DNA of 33,713 bases. It comes from Thalassovita sp. Its GTDB lineage: Bacteria > Pseudomonadota > Alphaproteobacteria > Rhodobacterales > Rhodobacteraceae. Location: assembly GCA_029212905.1 (NCBI GenBank), contig JARGPB010000027.1:1-33713 (forward strand), given 5' to 3'. The stretch's first letter is position 1. Each line of letters begins with the position of its first letter. The position numbers and the translations under genes are program-made. Below, piece after piece: positions 14,871-24,144 of the stretch. A model generated the notes under the pieces. That model saw only the letters and a list, made by a program, of their open reading frames with translations, ran no database searches and was not told the DNA's origin.

Positions 14871-17800
14871 TCAGGCGGCTTGTTCTGCCACCTTGGCGAC
14901 TCGCTGCCCCACGATCCGGGCCAGAATGCTTCCCGTGTCGATCCCGTCCCCATGCGGCAGGAACACACGCAACTGGAAGGCGATGATCTCGGTGAAGCAG
15001 CCGAGCGCCTTGAGGCCATCGATCATGCCCCGATCCGCACCGCCCAACTCAAGGCGCATCTCGCCTGCGACCCGGCGACGGGTCAGGGTCAGACCCCGGC
15101 CCAGATCGACAGGTGCGGTGGTGCCGAGGGCGGCGGTCAACATCTCCTGCGGCGTTTGCGGGTTGGAGACGAGGAAGCGGGCGCGCAGCGCGGCCGCACC
15201 TTCCTCGCTCAGCGTGCGCCCGATCATGGCTGTCGCCCCATCGGGCGTGACCCGGTAGATGCGCTCATTGGTGGTCGGAATGTCCTTCCAGATCGGCAGC
15301 AGCAGCCCGGTCAGCAGGTAGAGCTTGGTCGTGGTGGTTTTTGGCAGGGACGCAGCCTCGGCCTCCCAAATCTGCGCAAATTCGGGCCTGTCGATCTCTT
15401 CCCAAGCCGAGGACTCAAACCGTGCCTCTTCGAGATAGCTCGACCCGTTTGGCCGCACCGCCTTGCGCATCAGCGTGACAATGTCCTCGTCATACATCTG
15501 CATGGGCCGCGCCGAGATGAGCGCCGCGCGACCGGAGGCGCGATTCACCATCGGCAGCTTGTCGGGATTGCGCGATATGGCCTCTTCGGCGACCAGGACA
15601 TACACTGGGTCCGTCACCTCAAGTCCGATAATCCGCGTCACGGCGCCGGATTTCGGGCAGGTCCAGAGATCCTCGGTGGAGACCTGCTCGATCTTTTCGC
15701 CACGTAGGGTTTCCACGCCGAGATCGAGCGTGCCCGCCGCGCGCGCCCGCTCAGACTGATCGGCAATCCGGCGCATGAACTCGGCAAAGAGCGCGTTCTG
15801 CATGTGGATGGGCAGGGCCAGAACCCGGTTCAGAAAACGCTGGATCGGGGGAAGCTCTTCCAGCAGAAAGCCGTCCTTGTCGGTCAGCCGCAAGGCTGTC
15901 CAGTCGGTGAAGCTCTCGTAGCTCATCGCGGCGGCGTGTCCGGCGGCAAGATCTGCATAGTAGCCGCGCAGCGCCGCTCGCGCGATCGGGCTTTCGAGAT
16001 TGTCCTCCTCGCGAAACATGCCCTGCGAGCCGGTTTCCCGCTGACCCTTGGTGAGCGCGCCTAACTGGTCGAGCCGTTTGCTGATCGTCGAGGTGAAACG
16101 CTTCTCGCCATGCACATCGGAGGTGCAAACGCGAAAGAAGGGCGCGCTGACCTGAGCCGAGCGATGCGTGCGGCCCAGCCCCTGGATGGCCCCATCGGCG
16201 CGCCAGCCGGGCTCCAGCAGGTAGTGCCGCCGCCGTTTCTGGTTCTTCGCCGTTTGCGCCGCATGATAGGATCGGCCCGTCCCGCCCGCATCGGAAAAGA
16301 TCAGGATATCCTTCTCGCCGTCCATAAAGGCTTGGGTCTCCGACGAATTGCTACTGGCGGAGCGCTTCTCGATGAAGAGATGGCCATCCTCGGCCTTGAG
16401 GGGCCGGATGGACCGCCCCGTGACTTCAGCGACGGTCTCGTCGCCAAAGGCCCAGAGGATCTGATCGAGCGCCGAGGGGATCGGGGCGAGCGTCATCAAC
16501 TCCATCATTGCCGCATCGCGCAGGGCGAGCGCCTCGCGCGAGACGACCAGCGCGCCGGTCTCGTCGCGCAAGGGTTCCACGACCATGTTGCCGTCAATCT
16601 CCACGAGCTTTTGCGCGTGGATCGGGAAGGCTTGTTCGAGATAACCCAGCACGTAGTCGCGAGGCGTCAGGGCACCCTCAACGAGTTCATCCTCCGGATC
16701 CATGGTCTCAAGTCGCCGCTTCAACAGGCTCTCACCCGTCGAGACCACCTGGATGACGCAAGCCTTGCCTGCCGACAGATCTTCCTCGATGGCGCGGATG
16801 ATGGTCGGGGCCTTCATGCCCATCAGGAGATGATTGAAGAACCGTTGTTTCGTGCTCTCGAAGCGGGACTTGGCCGAGGCGCGTGCGGCGGAGGCATTGG
16901 TCTCGCCGGAAGCGTCATTGACGCCGGTGGCAGTCAGGGCTGCCTCGAGATTGTGGTGGATCATGCGAAACGCACCCGCATAGGCGTCGTAGATCTCGGT
17001 TTGGGCCGGGGTCAGTGCATGTTCCAGCACGTCATATTCCACCCCATCAAAGCTGAGCGCGCGGGCCGTGTAGAGCCCGAGTGTCTTGAGGTCGCGCGCG
17101 ACCACCTCCATGGCAGCGACGCCGCCTGCCTCCATCGCCGAGACAAAGCTCTCGCGGCTTGGGAAGGGGTATTCGGTACCCTGACCCCAGAGCCCCAGCC
17201 GCGCGGCATAGGCCAGGTTGTGTACGCTGGTGGCACCCGTGGCCGAGACATAGAAGACGCGGGCGCGGGGGGCGGCAAGTTGCAACCGCAGCCCGGCGAG
17301 GCCCTGCTGGGAGGGTTTGACCCCCCTGCCCTGCTCGGACCCGGCCGCGTTCTGCATGGCATGGGCTTCGTCGAAAGCCAGAACACCATCGAACCCCGCG
17401 CCCATCCAGTCGAGGACCTGGCTCAGCCGCGAGGTGCCGCATTTGCCCGCCGAACGCAGCGTGGCGTAGGTGACGAAGAGGATGCCGTCGCCCATGGGGA
17501 TTGGCTGATCCGGTTTCCATTTCGACAGCGGCTGAATGTCGGCGGGCGAGCCGCCAAGATCGGTCCAGTCGCGGATCGCGTCCTCGATGAGCGTGGCGGA
17601 TTTGGAGACCCAGATCGCCTTCCTGCGCCCGGCAAGCCAGTTCACGAGGATGAGCCCCGCGCATTCCCGTCCCTTGCCACAGCCGGTGCCGTCACCGAGG
17701 AAATAGCCGAGACGATAGGTATTGGCGTCCAGGTCATCATCGGCGCGCGTCAGCTTTGTCTGGTCGTCATCGATGGTAAAACGCCCCGGCAAGTCGCGCC

Positions 17801-19133
17801 CATGGGCATCATTGGCCATGATGATGGTCTCAAGCTGCGCCTCGGAGAGGTGTCCCTCTTCGATCAGTCGGGCGGGCAGCCGCAATGCCTCGCTCGCCTC
17901 ACGCGATGGCGCTGGCGGCGCGACGGAGGCCATTGCGATACTTTCGACCAACGGCGTGGGATGTTCCCGAGCGCCCGCGATCTCGATCCGCTGCGGGCGG
18001 TAGCGGGCATAGATGTCCGAGACCGGCGTGTTGTCCCGTGGAGTCTCGAGACTGGTGAAGGTAAGCGGAACGGCGGTGTTGGTTTTGGTCTTGGATGCAG
18101 CGACTGCTGCAACAGGCCGCTTGCGCGTGACAGGCACTGGAACGACCCTCCCCGCGTGAGGGCTCGTCGCCGCCCTTTGGGCGAGACGCGCCTCGGGCCG
18201 GTTCGCAACCACGGCGTCGACATATGCCGAGGCCTCATCCAGATCCCGCACCGTGGCGCGGATGAACTCACCACCCTCCGGCACCTTGTCGAAGACCATC
18301 AGCTGGGTTTCCACACTCGTGCCAAGCTTACGATAAACCTGTCCCGGGATCGTCAGCGCCAAGCGCGGCGTGAAGAGGCCGCAGGCGCGCGACCATTGCG
18401 CGGCATCACGCTTGGCGCTGAACCCCGGCGGCATGATCGCCACCAGCCGTCCGCCGGGCGCGAGGCGCTTCGCAGCCGCGACGAGATGCTTGGCCGCGAT
18501 GTGCTTGTCCCTTGAGCGATCGACCGAAGAGGCAAAGGGCGGGTTCATGGCCACGACATCGGGCAGGACCGGTGTCTGCAGCAGATCGTCGATATGCTCA
18601 CCATCGTGACCCGTCACGTCGCCCCCGAAGACGGCCCGCAGCAGGCGCTGGCGAAAGGGATCGATCTCGTTGAGCAGAAGCTTGGCACCGGCGCGGGTGG
18701 CGAAAGCGGCCAGGGCGCCAGTTCCGGCGGATGGCTCCAGCACGGTCTCGCCCTTGCGGACCGCAGCCGCCCGCACGGCCAGAGACGCGAATGGCAACGG
18801 CGTGGAGAATTGCTGCAATCGGATCTGCTGCTCTGACCGGCGGGTTTCCGTCAGGAGTCGCGAGGCGAGCAGCTTTGCAGCGGCAATACCACCCTCGGCG
18901 CCGTCTCGACGCAGCAGCACCTGAACAGCCGCAGCCTGCATCATGTCATAGGCCATGCGCCAGTCCCACGCGCCACTGGCATCGCTGCCGCCGAACGCCT
19001 CCCGCATGATATGGGCAAGCGCCGAACTGCGCAGGGGCTGGTGATCAATCTCCGCTCCCACCTGCCTCAGAGCGGTGGAAAGATCGGGATCGGAGACGTT
19101 AAGAACTGGGTTTGTTGGGGTTGGCTTGGCCAT
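14871..19133 (-). CDS. N6-methyltransferase-like / strawberry notch superfamily-2 helicase fusion
   Basis: Very large protein of 1420 residues. Residues about 105-290 form a Rossmann methyltransferase domain: SAM motif EPSAGTGA near 133, catalytic-type NPPF at 197-200. From about 470 on there is a strawberry-notch-type SF2 ATPase: Walker A GDGTGCGKGR (480-489), DEAH 588-591, an NPPF-independent helicase C half with SDAGGTGRSYHA and a Q..GRTHRSAQ motif (GLGRTHRSAQ). These fusions occur on alphaproteobacterial plasmids and phages; protection of incoming DNA from restriction has been proposed for relatives but remains inference. The start is the MAKPTPTNP ATG with AAAGGACAAACCCC upstream; a frame to 19250 is open but lacks a site. 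Confidence 0.88.
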   Translation of the reverse strand: MAKPTPTNPVLNVSDPDLSTALRQVGAEIDHQPLRSSALAHIMREAFGGSDASGAWDWRMAYDMMQAAAVQVLLRRDGAEGGIAAAKLLASRLLTETRRSEQQIRLQQFSTPLPFASLAVRAAAVRKGETVLEPSAGTGALAAFATRAGAKLLLNEIDPFRQRLLRAVFGGDVTGHDGEHIDDLLQTPVLPDVVAMNPPFASSVDRSRDKHIAAKHLVAAAKRLAPGGRLVAIMPPGFSAKRDAAQWSRACGLFTPRLALTIPGQVYRKLGTSVETQLMVFDKVPEGGEFIRATVRDLDEASAYVDAVVANRPEARLAQRAATSPHAGRVVPVPVTRKRPVAAVAASKTKTNTAVPLTFTSLETPRDNTPVSDIYARYRPQRIEIAGAREHPTPLVESIAMASVAPPAPSREASEALRLPARLIEEGHLSEAQLETIIMANDAHGRDLPGRFTIDDDQTKLTRADDDLDANTYRLGYFLGDGTGCGKGRECAGLILVNWLAGRRKAIWVSKSATLIEDAIRDWTDLGGSPADIQPLSKWKPDQPIPMGDGILFVTYATLRSAGKCGTSRLSQVLDWMGAGFDGVLAFDEAHAMQNAAGSEQGRGVKPSQQGLAGLRLQLAAPRARVFYVSATGATSVHNLAYAARLGLWGQGTEYPFPSRESFVSAMEAGGVAAMEVVARDLKTLGLYTARALSFDGVEYDVLEHALTPAQTEIYDAYAGAFRMIHHNLEAALTATGVNDASGETNASAARASAKSRFESTKQRFFNHLLMGMKAPTIIRAIEEDLSAGKACVIQVVSTGESLLKRRLETMDPEDELVEGALTPRDYVLGYLEQAFPIHAQKLVEIDGNMVVEPLRDETGALVVSREALALRDAAMMELMTLAPIPSALDQILWAFGDETVAEVTGRSIRPLKAEDGHLFIEKRSASSNSSETQAFMDGEKDILIFSDAGGTGRSYHAAQTAKNQKRRRHYLLEPGWRADGAIQGLGRTHRSAQVSAPFFRVCTSDVHGEKRFTSTISKRLDQLGALTKGQRETGSQGMFREEDNLESPIARAALRGYYADLAAGHAAAMSYESFTDWTALRLTDKDGFLLEELPPIQRFLNRVLALPIHMQNALFAEFMRRIADQSERARAAGTLDLGVETLRGEKIEQVSTEDLWTCPKSGAVTRIIGLEVTDPVYVLVAEEAISRNPDKLPMVNRASGRAALISARPMQMYDEDIVTLMRKAVRPNGSSYLEEARFESSAWEEIDRPEFAQIWEAEAASLPKTTTTKLYLLTGLLLPIWKDIPTTNERIYRVTPDGATAMIGRTLSEEGAAALRARFLVSNPQTPQEMLTAALGTTAPVDLGRGLTLTRRRVAGEMRLELGGADRGMIDGLKALGCFTEIIAFQLRVFLPHGDGIDTGSILARIVGQRVAKVAEQAA

Positions 19134-19255
19134 GGGGTTTGTCCTTTGGATCAGGGTCTGAGTTCCAAAAGACAAAAAGCCCCCTCTACACTTTGTAAGA
19201 GCAGAGAGGTCTCGAAGGAAGCGCCGGTGCTTGATGGTCCAGTCGTTCAATCCTC

Positions 19256-19903
19256 CTACCCCGCCAGGAACTCCGCCAACACCGGGCTGGCCGCGCCCTT
19301 TGCGGAGCTGAGGAGCACCGATCCAGTAAGCGAGGCTTTCGACAGGCGCACGAGACCGCCGGTTTCCTCGATGCGGTAACAGCGGCGTCTCGAGCGACCG
19401 CGCCTGTAGTGGGTCACGGTGACGATCTGGCAGGTGCTGCCGTCGGAGAGCGTCACGGGCGCGGCGAGTTTGATCCTGTCACCTTCCTGGTAGTCCGGAA
19501 TCGCCGCCCAGTCCCGGCAGCGCCGGCGCCAGGCATGGGCATAGCTGTCGGGGTCCTTGAGTTCGGACAGCAGGGCGAGGAGGTTGAGTGGCGCGCGGGA
19601 CTCGACGGGACCAGCGCTTTCCTCCATGTCCTTGTAACCCCAGCAGCCGTCGTCGTATCGGGTGAGGAATACGGCACCGAAGGTGATGGAGCCATCGGCG
19701 TCAGTGACATAGGTCGCATCCTCGACCGAAGATCCGTGGAGGTTTGTGACCCTCGCTGCCGTGTACCAGGTCGACCCCACCTTGCAGGCCTTGAGCGGTT
19801 CTGTCTTTCGGATGTCGGTCTCGAAGGTACAGAGCCGTGTGATTTCCGCTTTCTCATCCGCGTAGGTCTGGACTCGGCGGTCGGTGTAAAAGAGCCATCC
19901 CAC
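19256..19903 (-). CDS. DUF6927-like protein
   Basis: Protein of 215 residues starting (GTG) MGWLFYTDRRVQTYADEKAEI. The start overlaps the stop of the upstream gene (TAGTG) and has GGAGGG in front, so the two are coupled. It has the pattern I associate with DUF6927: a beta-rich N-terminal half with VGSTWYTAARV and YVTDADGSITFGAVFLTRYDDGCWGYKDM, then an all-alpha linker (WRRRCRDWAAI). No active site is recognisable. It always seems to travel with SNO-type helicase genes on such plasmids, as here. Confidence 0.7.
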   Translation of the reverse strand: MGWLFYTDRRVQTYADEKAEITRLCTFETDIRKTEPLKACKVGSTWYTAARVTNLHGSSVEDATYVTDADGSITFGAVFLTRYDDGCWGYKDMEESAGPVESRAPLNLLALLSELKDPDSYAHAWRRRCRDWAAIPDYQEGDRIKLAAPVTLSDGSTCQIVTVTHYRRGRSRRRCYRIEETGGLVRLSKASLTGSVLLSSAKGAASPVLAEFLAG

Positions 19904-20496
19904 TATGCCGCCCTCCGATCATCGAGCTCCATGAGCGCATCGAGCGGCACGCGATAGGGCTGCATGGCGTCGAAATCCTCGCAATTGCCGCAGTTCTGCA
20001 CGATCGCGAAGGTGTCGCAGGCATCCTTGAGGATGACCCGGAAGGTGCCGCCGAGGCCCGAGGGCACCTCGTAGGTCCCGCCGATGAGATAGTCCGAGGC
20101 CCGGCGCACGAAGACGCGGATGCTGTGGCCATCGGTGGCGAGCCGGATCGCCCTCTGCCCCCGATCAATGAGCGCCTGCACATCGTCAAGGATGTCCGTG
20201 TAGAACTGGCCGGTCAGATCGCGAAACGCCATGCGGCGCTGCGCCATCCAGTCGGTGTCCCGAAACGGGTTCATGCCATCGGCGAAGGCGAAGGAGGGAT
20301 CCGCCTGCTCAGTCGTGACGATGCGGGTTGTTGTGTCATCAATGCCGTTCGAGCGCAGATGCACGCCATTGCCGACGATCAGGATCAGGGCGGGCCTGTC
20401 CACGGGTCCATTCCAGTTGGGCAGGAATGTCTTGCAGCCGCGCGCAAGGCCGATCTGCGCCGCGACAGCGGACGCGGAGAACTTGAGAATAGCCAT
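19903..20496 (-). CDS. DUF3085-like protein
   Basis: Protein of 197 residues. The early segment PALILIVGNGVHLRSNGID resembles DUF3085. A later segment (FRDLTGQFYTDILDDVQALIDRGQRAIRLATDGHSIRVFVRR) is an alpha/beta unit, and CGNCEDFDAM near the end could hold a metal. Function unknown. It begins at ATG 20496 after AAAGACATCCCC and overlaps the start of the DUF6927-like gene, forming a coupled pair between the ParB-like gene and the helicase gene. The family call is tentative. Confidence 0.62.
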   Translation of the reverse strand: MAILKFSASAVAAQIGLARGCKTFLPNWNGPVDRPALILIVGNGVHLRSNGIDDTTTRIVTTEQADPSFAFADGMNPFRDTDWMAQRRMAFRDLTGQFYTDILDDVQALIDRGQRAIRLATDGHSIRVFVRRASDYLIGGTYEVPSGLGGTFRVILKDACDTFAIVQNCGNCEDFDAMQPYRVPLDALMELDDRRAA

Positions 20497-20570
20497 GGGG
20501 ATGTCTTTCTGTTCGGTGTGGGAGGGTCGACCCGCGCGGGCGGAATGCCTCGCGCGGACCGCGTGATGGC

Positions 20571-22553
20571 TCAGGCCGCTTGCGCGACCTCGCTGTCAGG
20601 CTCCGGGGTTTCCGCAATGGGCGCCGTCTCATCACAGGCGACACCGGCGGTCTGCATCATCGGCGGGCACCAGGCGGCCACGGCAGCGCGCTGCGCGTCC
20701 GTGAGCGTGGCGAAGGGCTCGGCGAAGAGCTTGTCGCAGAAGGCGACGATCTCCTTCTTGCTCGACGAGGCCAGCGTCACCGCCTCCTGGGCCAGACCCA
20801 GATCTTCGCCGAGGATTTTCAGGAGCCAGGCCTTCTTGAGGCGGTTGAACAGCGCCGCGTTCGGCGTCCAATGTGCACGAATGTCGGGCATGATCTCGAT
20901 CTCGAAATCATGCATCAGGCTGTCGCGCCGAGAGTCCCGCGCAAAGCAGGACTGCGTGGTGCTTGCTGTGGCATAGGCGACGAGCTTGGCCTTCTCCCCT
21001 GCCTCGAGCGCGCGAAACGCCGCGAACTGATCGGCTGGGGACCGGGCCTCATCGAGCCACGTCAGATCGAGCACATCGTGGGCTGCGGCCACCTGCTCGA
21101 GCGACGTGCCGTCGATCTCGTCCATCTTGGCGTGGCTGCGGTATTCCTTGCGGGCATCGATCTTGATCGCCTGCGTGACACTCATGCCGCTGTCCAGAAC
21201 GTCGCTGACCAGCTTGAAGAGGGTCAGATCGAGCGTGGCCTCGGGCTGCAACGCCATCGCGGCGCCAAGGGCCATCGCACGTTCGGTCTTGAGATCCTCG
21301 GCCAGCGAAGCCGGATAGGTGATCTCGCCGGCGTCGGGGGCTTCCTCCCCGGTCGTGTTGGCTGAGGCGGCGCGCGCGCCCTCTTCTTTCACGATGTCCT
21401 CCGGGCGCAAGAGGCCCACATGGAGCGTCACCTGCCCGTTGGACCAGGACGCGATCACGCCTGCACGGGCGAGATCCTCGGCGCTATAGGCCTCCTGCAG
21501 GTCGCGGGCTTCCTCTTCCAGAGCGTCGACGCGGTCGTAAAGGGCGTTGTAGGCACCGTCGTCGAGCCCCTCATCTTCCATCTCGAGTTGCAGTTGCTCA
21601 AGCTCGGCGGTGATCTCATCGATGCGCTTCTGGGCAGCCTCATCCGGCTCGATCGGGCCGGGATAGACCCGGCCATAGTCCGCCATGGTCGCGTAATCGT
21701 AGCGGACCATCGCATCCGCCCAGGCAAAGCCCAGTTTTGCGCGAGCCTCCTCGGCGGCGACCCCGAGCTTCTCGAGCAGGATGGTCTCGACCAGCGCCGC
21801 ATCCTCGAGCACGGAATGCTCTTCCAGAAGGTCAGCCGCGACGGCACCGCCACGCGCCTCGTAGTCCGCGCGCACGAAGGCTCCGATATCGTCGCTGACC
21901 TGCACGCCGCGGGATTTGAGCGCTTGCCGGACGGTATAGGCCTGCAGATAGCTGTCTTCCTTGGTGAGCGCCTCATAGACCTCGCGCTGAACCTCCTGGC
22001 TCGGATGCTCGGCAAAGGCCTTCATCGTGTCGAGCGTGATCGTCTTCGCCCGAGCGGCGGCGCGGATATCGGGGTGGATCAGCCCGTAGCGCAACCGGCC
22101 TTTCACGGCGGCAACGGTCGTGCCGAAAGTCTTTGCGATGGTCTCAGGCGTCTGGCCGTCGACCTCCATCATCCGCGCGAAGGCCTCGAACTCGTCGATG
22201 GCATTCATCGGCGCCTGGGTGATGTTCTCGGCGAGCGACAGCGCCGTGGTCACATCGCAATCCTCCGGCACGAGGCGGCACTCGACCTTGGTCTTGGCGG
22301 TGAAGCCCTTCGCGGCCTTGTCCGCGACCAGCTCCTTCAGCGCGGCATGGCGCCGGCCACCGGCGAGGACAGCATATTTGCCGTCAAGCTTCTGGACCAG
22401 GAGCGGCTGGAGCAGGCCCAGCACAGCGATACTGGCCTTCAGATGGGCGATGTTCTCGGGGTCATAGGTTTCCGGCGCGTTGCTGCGCACATTGGCGGGA
22501 TGCGGGACGAGATCGCCGATAGCGACGGTAAGGGGAGCAAAGCTTGTGGTCAT
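20571..22553 (-). CDS. Long ParB/RepB/Spo0J-type nuclease-domain protein
   Basis: Protein of 660 residues. The N-terminal ParB/Srx domain (VAIGDLVPHPANVRS, LLQPLLVQ, AGGRRHAAL near 66-74, LAENITQAPMNAIDEFEAFARM near 111-132) is followed by a helix-turn-helix (PETIAKTFGTTVAAVKGRL), then a long acidic helical C-terminal part with predicted coiled coil around 315-370. It is not the partition ParB of this plasmid, which is RepB at 27.8-28.7 kb. ParB-like proteins of this long type occur beside antirestriction genes and may act on incoming DNA; the ParB fold can bind CTP or act as a nuclease. ATG 22553 follows AAGGATATCCC. A terminator hairpin sits between it and the upstream gene. Confidence 0.85.
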   Translation of the reverse strand: MTTSFAPLTVAIGDLVPHPANVRSNAPETYDPENIAHLKASIAVLGLLQPLLVQKLDGKYAVLAGGRRHAALKELVADKAAKGFTAKTKVECRLVPEDCDVTTALSLAENITQAPMNAIDEFEAFARMMEVDGQTPETIAKTFGTTVAAVKGRLRYGLIHPDIRAAARAKTITLDTMKAFAEHPSQEVQREVYEALTKEDSYLQAYTVRQALKSRGVQVSDDIGAFVRADYEARGGAVAADLLEEHSVLEDAALVETILLEKLGVAAEEARAKLGFAWADAMVRYDYATMADYGRVYPGPIEPDEAAQKRIDEITAELEQLQLEMEDEGLDDGAYNALYDRVDALEEEARDLQEAYSAEDLARAGVIASWSNGQVTLHVGLLRPEDIVKEEGARAASANTTGEEAPDAGEITYPASLAEDLKTERAMALGAAMALQPEATLDLTLFKLVSDVLDSGMSVTQAIKIDARKEYRSHAKMDEIDGTSLEQVAAAHDVLDLTWLDEARSPADQFAAFRALEAGEKAKLVAYATASTTQSCFARDSRRDSLMHDFEIEIMPDIRAHWTPNAALFNRLKKAWLLKILGEDLGLAQEAVTLASSSKKEIVAFCDKLFAEPFATLTDAQRAAVAAWCPPMMQTAGVACDETAPIAETPEPDSEVAQAA

Positions 22554-22636
22554 GGGATATCCTTCCAGGAGGGTGAGGTGTGGCCCGCGCGCTCACGCGC
22601 GTGACCAATCCCCGGCTTCAGGGATCACCACGACAA

Positions 22637-22672
22637 AAGGCCCACTCTCCCTTTGAGGGGTCAGTGGGCCTT
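22637..22672 (-). terminator. Rho-independent terminator after the DUF3768 gene
   Basis: On the minus strand AAGGCCCACT pairs perfectly with AGTGGGCCTT, followed by a TTTT run. It lies 40 bases after the DUF3768 stop and before the ParB-like gene, so the latter probably has its own promoter within 22554-22636. Confidence 0.75.
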
Positions 22673-22711
22673 CATCGTCTCGGATGTCAGGGGGAGGAGT
22701 CCCCTGCCCTT

Positions 22712-23101
22712 CTACCAGTCGCGCGCCATCATGATGGTCAGCACGCGAATGGTGGTTTCCGGGTTATCCGGGGCCTCGGCACCGTAGCGAAAATCGGAAT
22801 CTGCCTCATAGAGATCAATTTTCCAGAATACGGTTTCACCCTGGATCTCGACCGCCCCGAAATCATGCCAGCCCTCCGGGTCATTCTCGGGTTCGAATGT
22901 GTCGAACGCCCCCGTGACATTCACCGCCTCGGCCATGAAACCGTCCCCCGCCTCCATGAGCGAGCGGGTCACATGCATCCGGCCTTGGATGGGCGCCTCT
23001 GGTGCTATCCCGAGGCAGGCGAGCTTGCGGAAAGCGTCATTCTGAGCGGCGATTACGGCGGGGTCTGGGCGGTCTGTCAGAGGCTGTGCTGCGTTGGTCA
23101 T
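22712..23101 (-). CDS. DUF3768 family protein
   Basis: Small acidic protein of 129 residues. It shows the DUF3768 pattern: IAAQNDAFRK at the N-terminus, GRMHVTRSLMEAG in the middle, then F..FEPENDPEGWHDFGAVEI.G.TVFWKIDLYEAD. Function unknown. The start is the ATG after GAAGGACAGACCC; the frame is open far upstream but without a site. It lies between the ArdC-like gene and the ParB-like gene, an order repeated on many alphaproteobacterial plasmids. Confidence 0.82.
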   Translation of the reverse strand: MTNAAQPLTDRPDPAVIAAQNDAFRKLACLGIAPEAPIQGRMHVTRSLMEAGDGFMAEAVNVTGAFDTFEPENDPEGWHDFGAVEIQGETVFWKIDLYEADSDFRYGAEAPDNPETTIRVLTIMMARDW

Positions 23102-23171
23102 GGGTCTGTCCTTCGAGAAGTTTGAAACACCCTTCCCAAAGCCTGCTTTCCCTTTGCCGACACACATCCTC

Positions 23172-24104
23172 TCAAGCGGCCTGGTCGACCTCCTCTGCCC
23201 TGCCCGCCTCCGATCGCGCGATAAGGTACTCACAGGCGCGCTGCGCATCGGCCGCGTGCTTGAAAATCGCCTGCTTGTCCGAGCGTAGCACCCGCAGCCA
23301 GTTGTAGAGGTAAGCGGCATTCATCTCGAGCGTATGCGACGTGAACCCAAGTTCCTGCCCCAGAAAGCAGGACGTGAGCTCGGCCACGATCTCCTCGCGC
23401 GCATAGGCTGTGTTGCCAAACCGCGAAAGACCGTAGTCGCGGTTCAAGCGATGGCGCGCCTTTGTGGCATGGCCCAGTTCATGGGCCCAAACCCCGTAAA
23501 AATTTGGCGGGTTCTGGAACCGCGTAATCGGCGGCATGTAGACCTTGTCTACCGGCGGCAGATAGTAGGCATCGCTACCCGTGAAGACGGTGGTGATATC
23601 GATGGCATCAAAAAAAGCCTGCATATGGGGAATGGGTTCAGCGGGCGGATGCTCAGGCACCGGGTCCGGCTCGGGATGGAAGCTATCCGGCAACCCCTCG
23701 ATCTGGCAGGCGTTGAACACGCGATAGGATTTCTGGAAACGGAAGACGCGGGCCTCGTCACCATCTGCCTCGTCGGCGTCTCCAGACGCCTCGTCCTGTT
23801 TCCGGCTCTGGCCGTAATAGACCACCACGGAGGACTTCTCGCCCTTGCGGACCTTGGCACCCAGGGCATTGGCCTGTGGGATGGTCATCCAGTAGGGCGA
23901 GCTGTAGCCCGCCATCACGGTCCGCATGGTCAGCAGGAAGTTGTTGACGCCTTGATATGCCTCGCCGCCCACGCGCAGGGGACGTGTACTGCCACCAGCC
24001 GTCCAGGGCTTGCGCCACGGCAGGACGCCGCGCTCAATGATACGGATGATTTCGTTTGTGATGACCTCGGAGGCATCAGATTTGGGCGTGCGGGATCTGG
24101 CCAT
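23172..24104 (-). CDS. ArdC-like antirestriction protein
   Basis: Protein of 310 residues with the ArdC layout: an N-terminal ssDNA-binding domain (ITNEIIRIIERGVLPWRKPW, then NFLLTM and SPYWMTIPQANALGAKVRKGEK) and a C-terminal zincin-like metallopeptidase domain with HELGH at 208-212 and the third ligand in EEIVAE (238-242). ArdC proteins enter or are made early in the recipient during conjugation and shield incoming DNA from restriction. An acidic insert (DEASGDADEADGDE, about 104-117) is unusual. Its ATG has AAGGAAGCCAGCC upstream. Confidence 0.9.
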   Translation of the reverse strand: MARSRTPKSDASEVITNEIIRIIERGVLPWRKPWTAGGSTRPLRVGGEAYQGVNNFLLTMRTVMAGYSSPYWMTIPQANALGAKVRKGEKSSVVVYYGQSRKQDEASGDADEADGDEARVFRFQKSYRVFNACQIEGLPDSFHPEPDPVPEHPPAEPIPHMQAFFDAIDITTVFTGSDAYYLPPVDKVYMPPITRFQNPPNFYGVWAHELGHATKARHRLNRDYGLSRFGNTAYAREEIVAELTSCFLGQELGFTSHTLEMNAAYLYNWLRVLRSDKQAIFKHAADAQRACEYLIARSEAGRAEEVDQAA

Positions 24105-24144
24105 GGCTGGCTTCCTTTCGAGTGTTGGTGTGAGGGGATAGTGA

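Noticed and set aside
14742..15707. 321-residue plus-strand frame
   Set aside because: Antisense shadow of the helicase C-terminus, no recognisable domain.
16110..18515. 801-residue plus-strand frame opposite the helicase gene
   Set aside because: Mirror frame of a high-GC coding region; the minus strand carries SAM, Walker A and DEAH motifs.
20571..22553. Considered as the plasmid partition ParB
   Set aside because: No ParA partner nearby, twice the usual length, and repA/repB with parS sites at 27.7-30.1 kb already fill that role.
21420..22604. 394-residue plus-strand frame
   Set aside because: Antisense shadow of the ParB-like gene, whose domains are clear.
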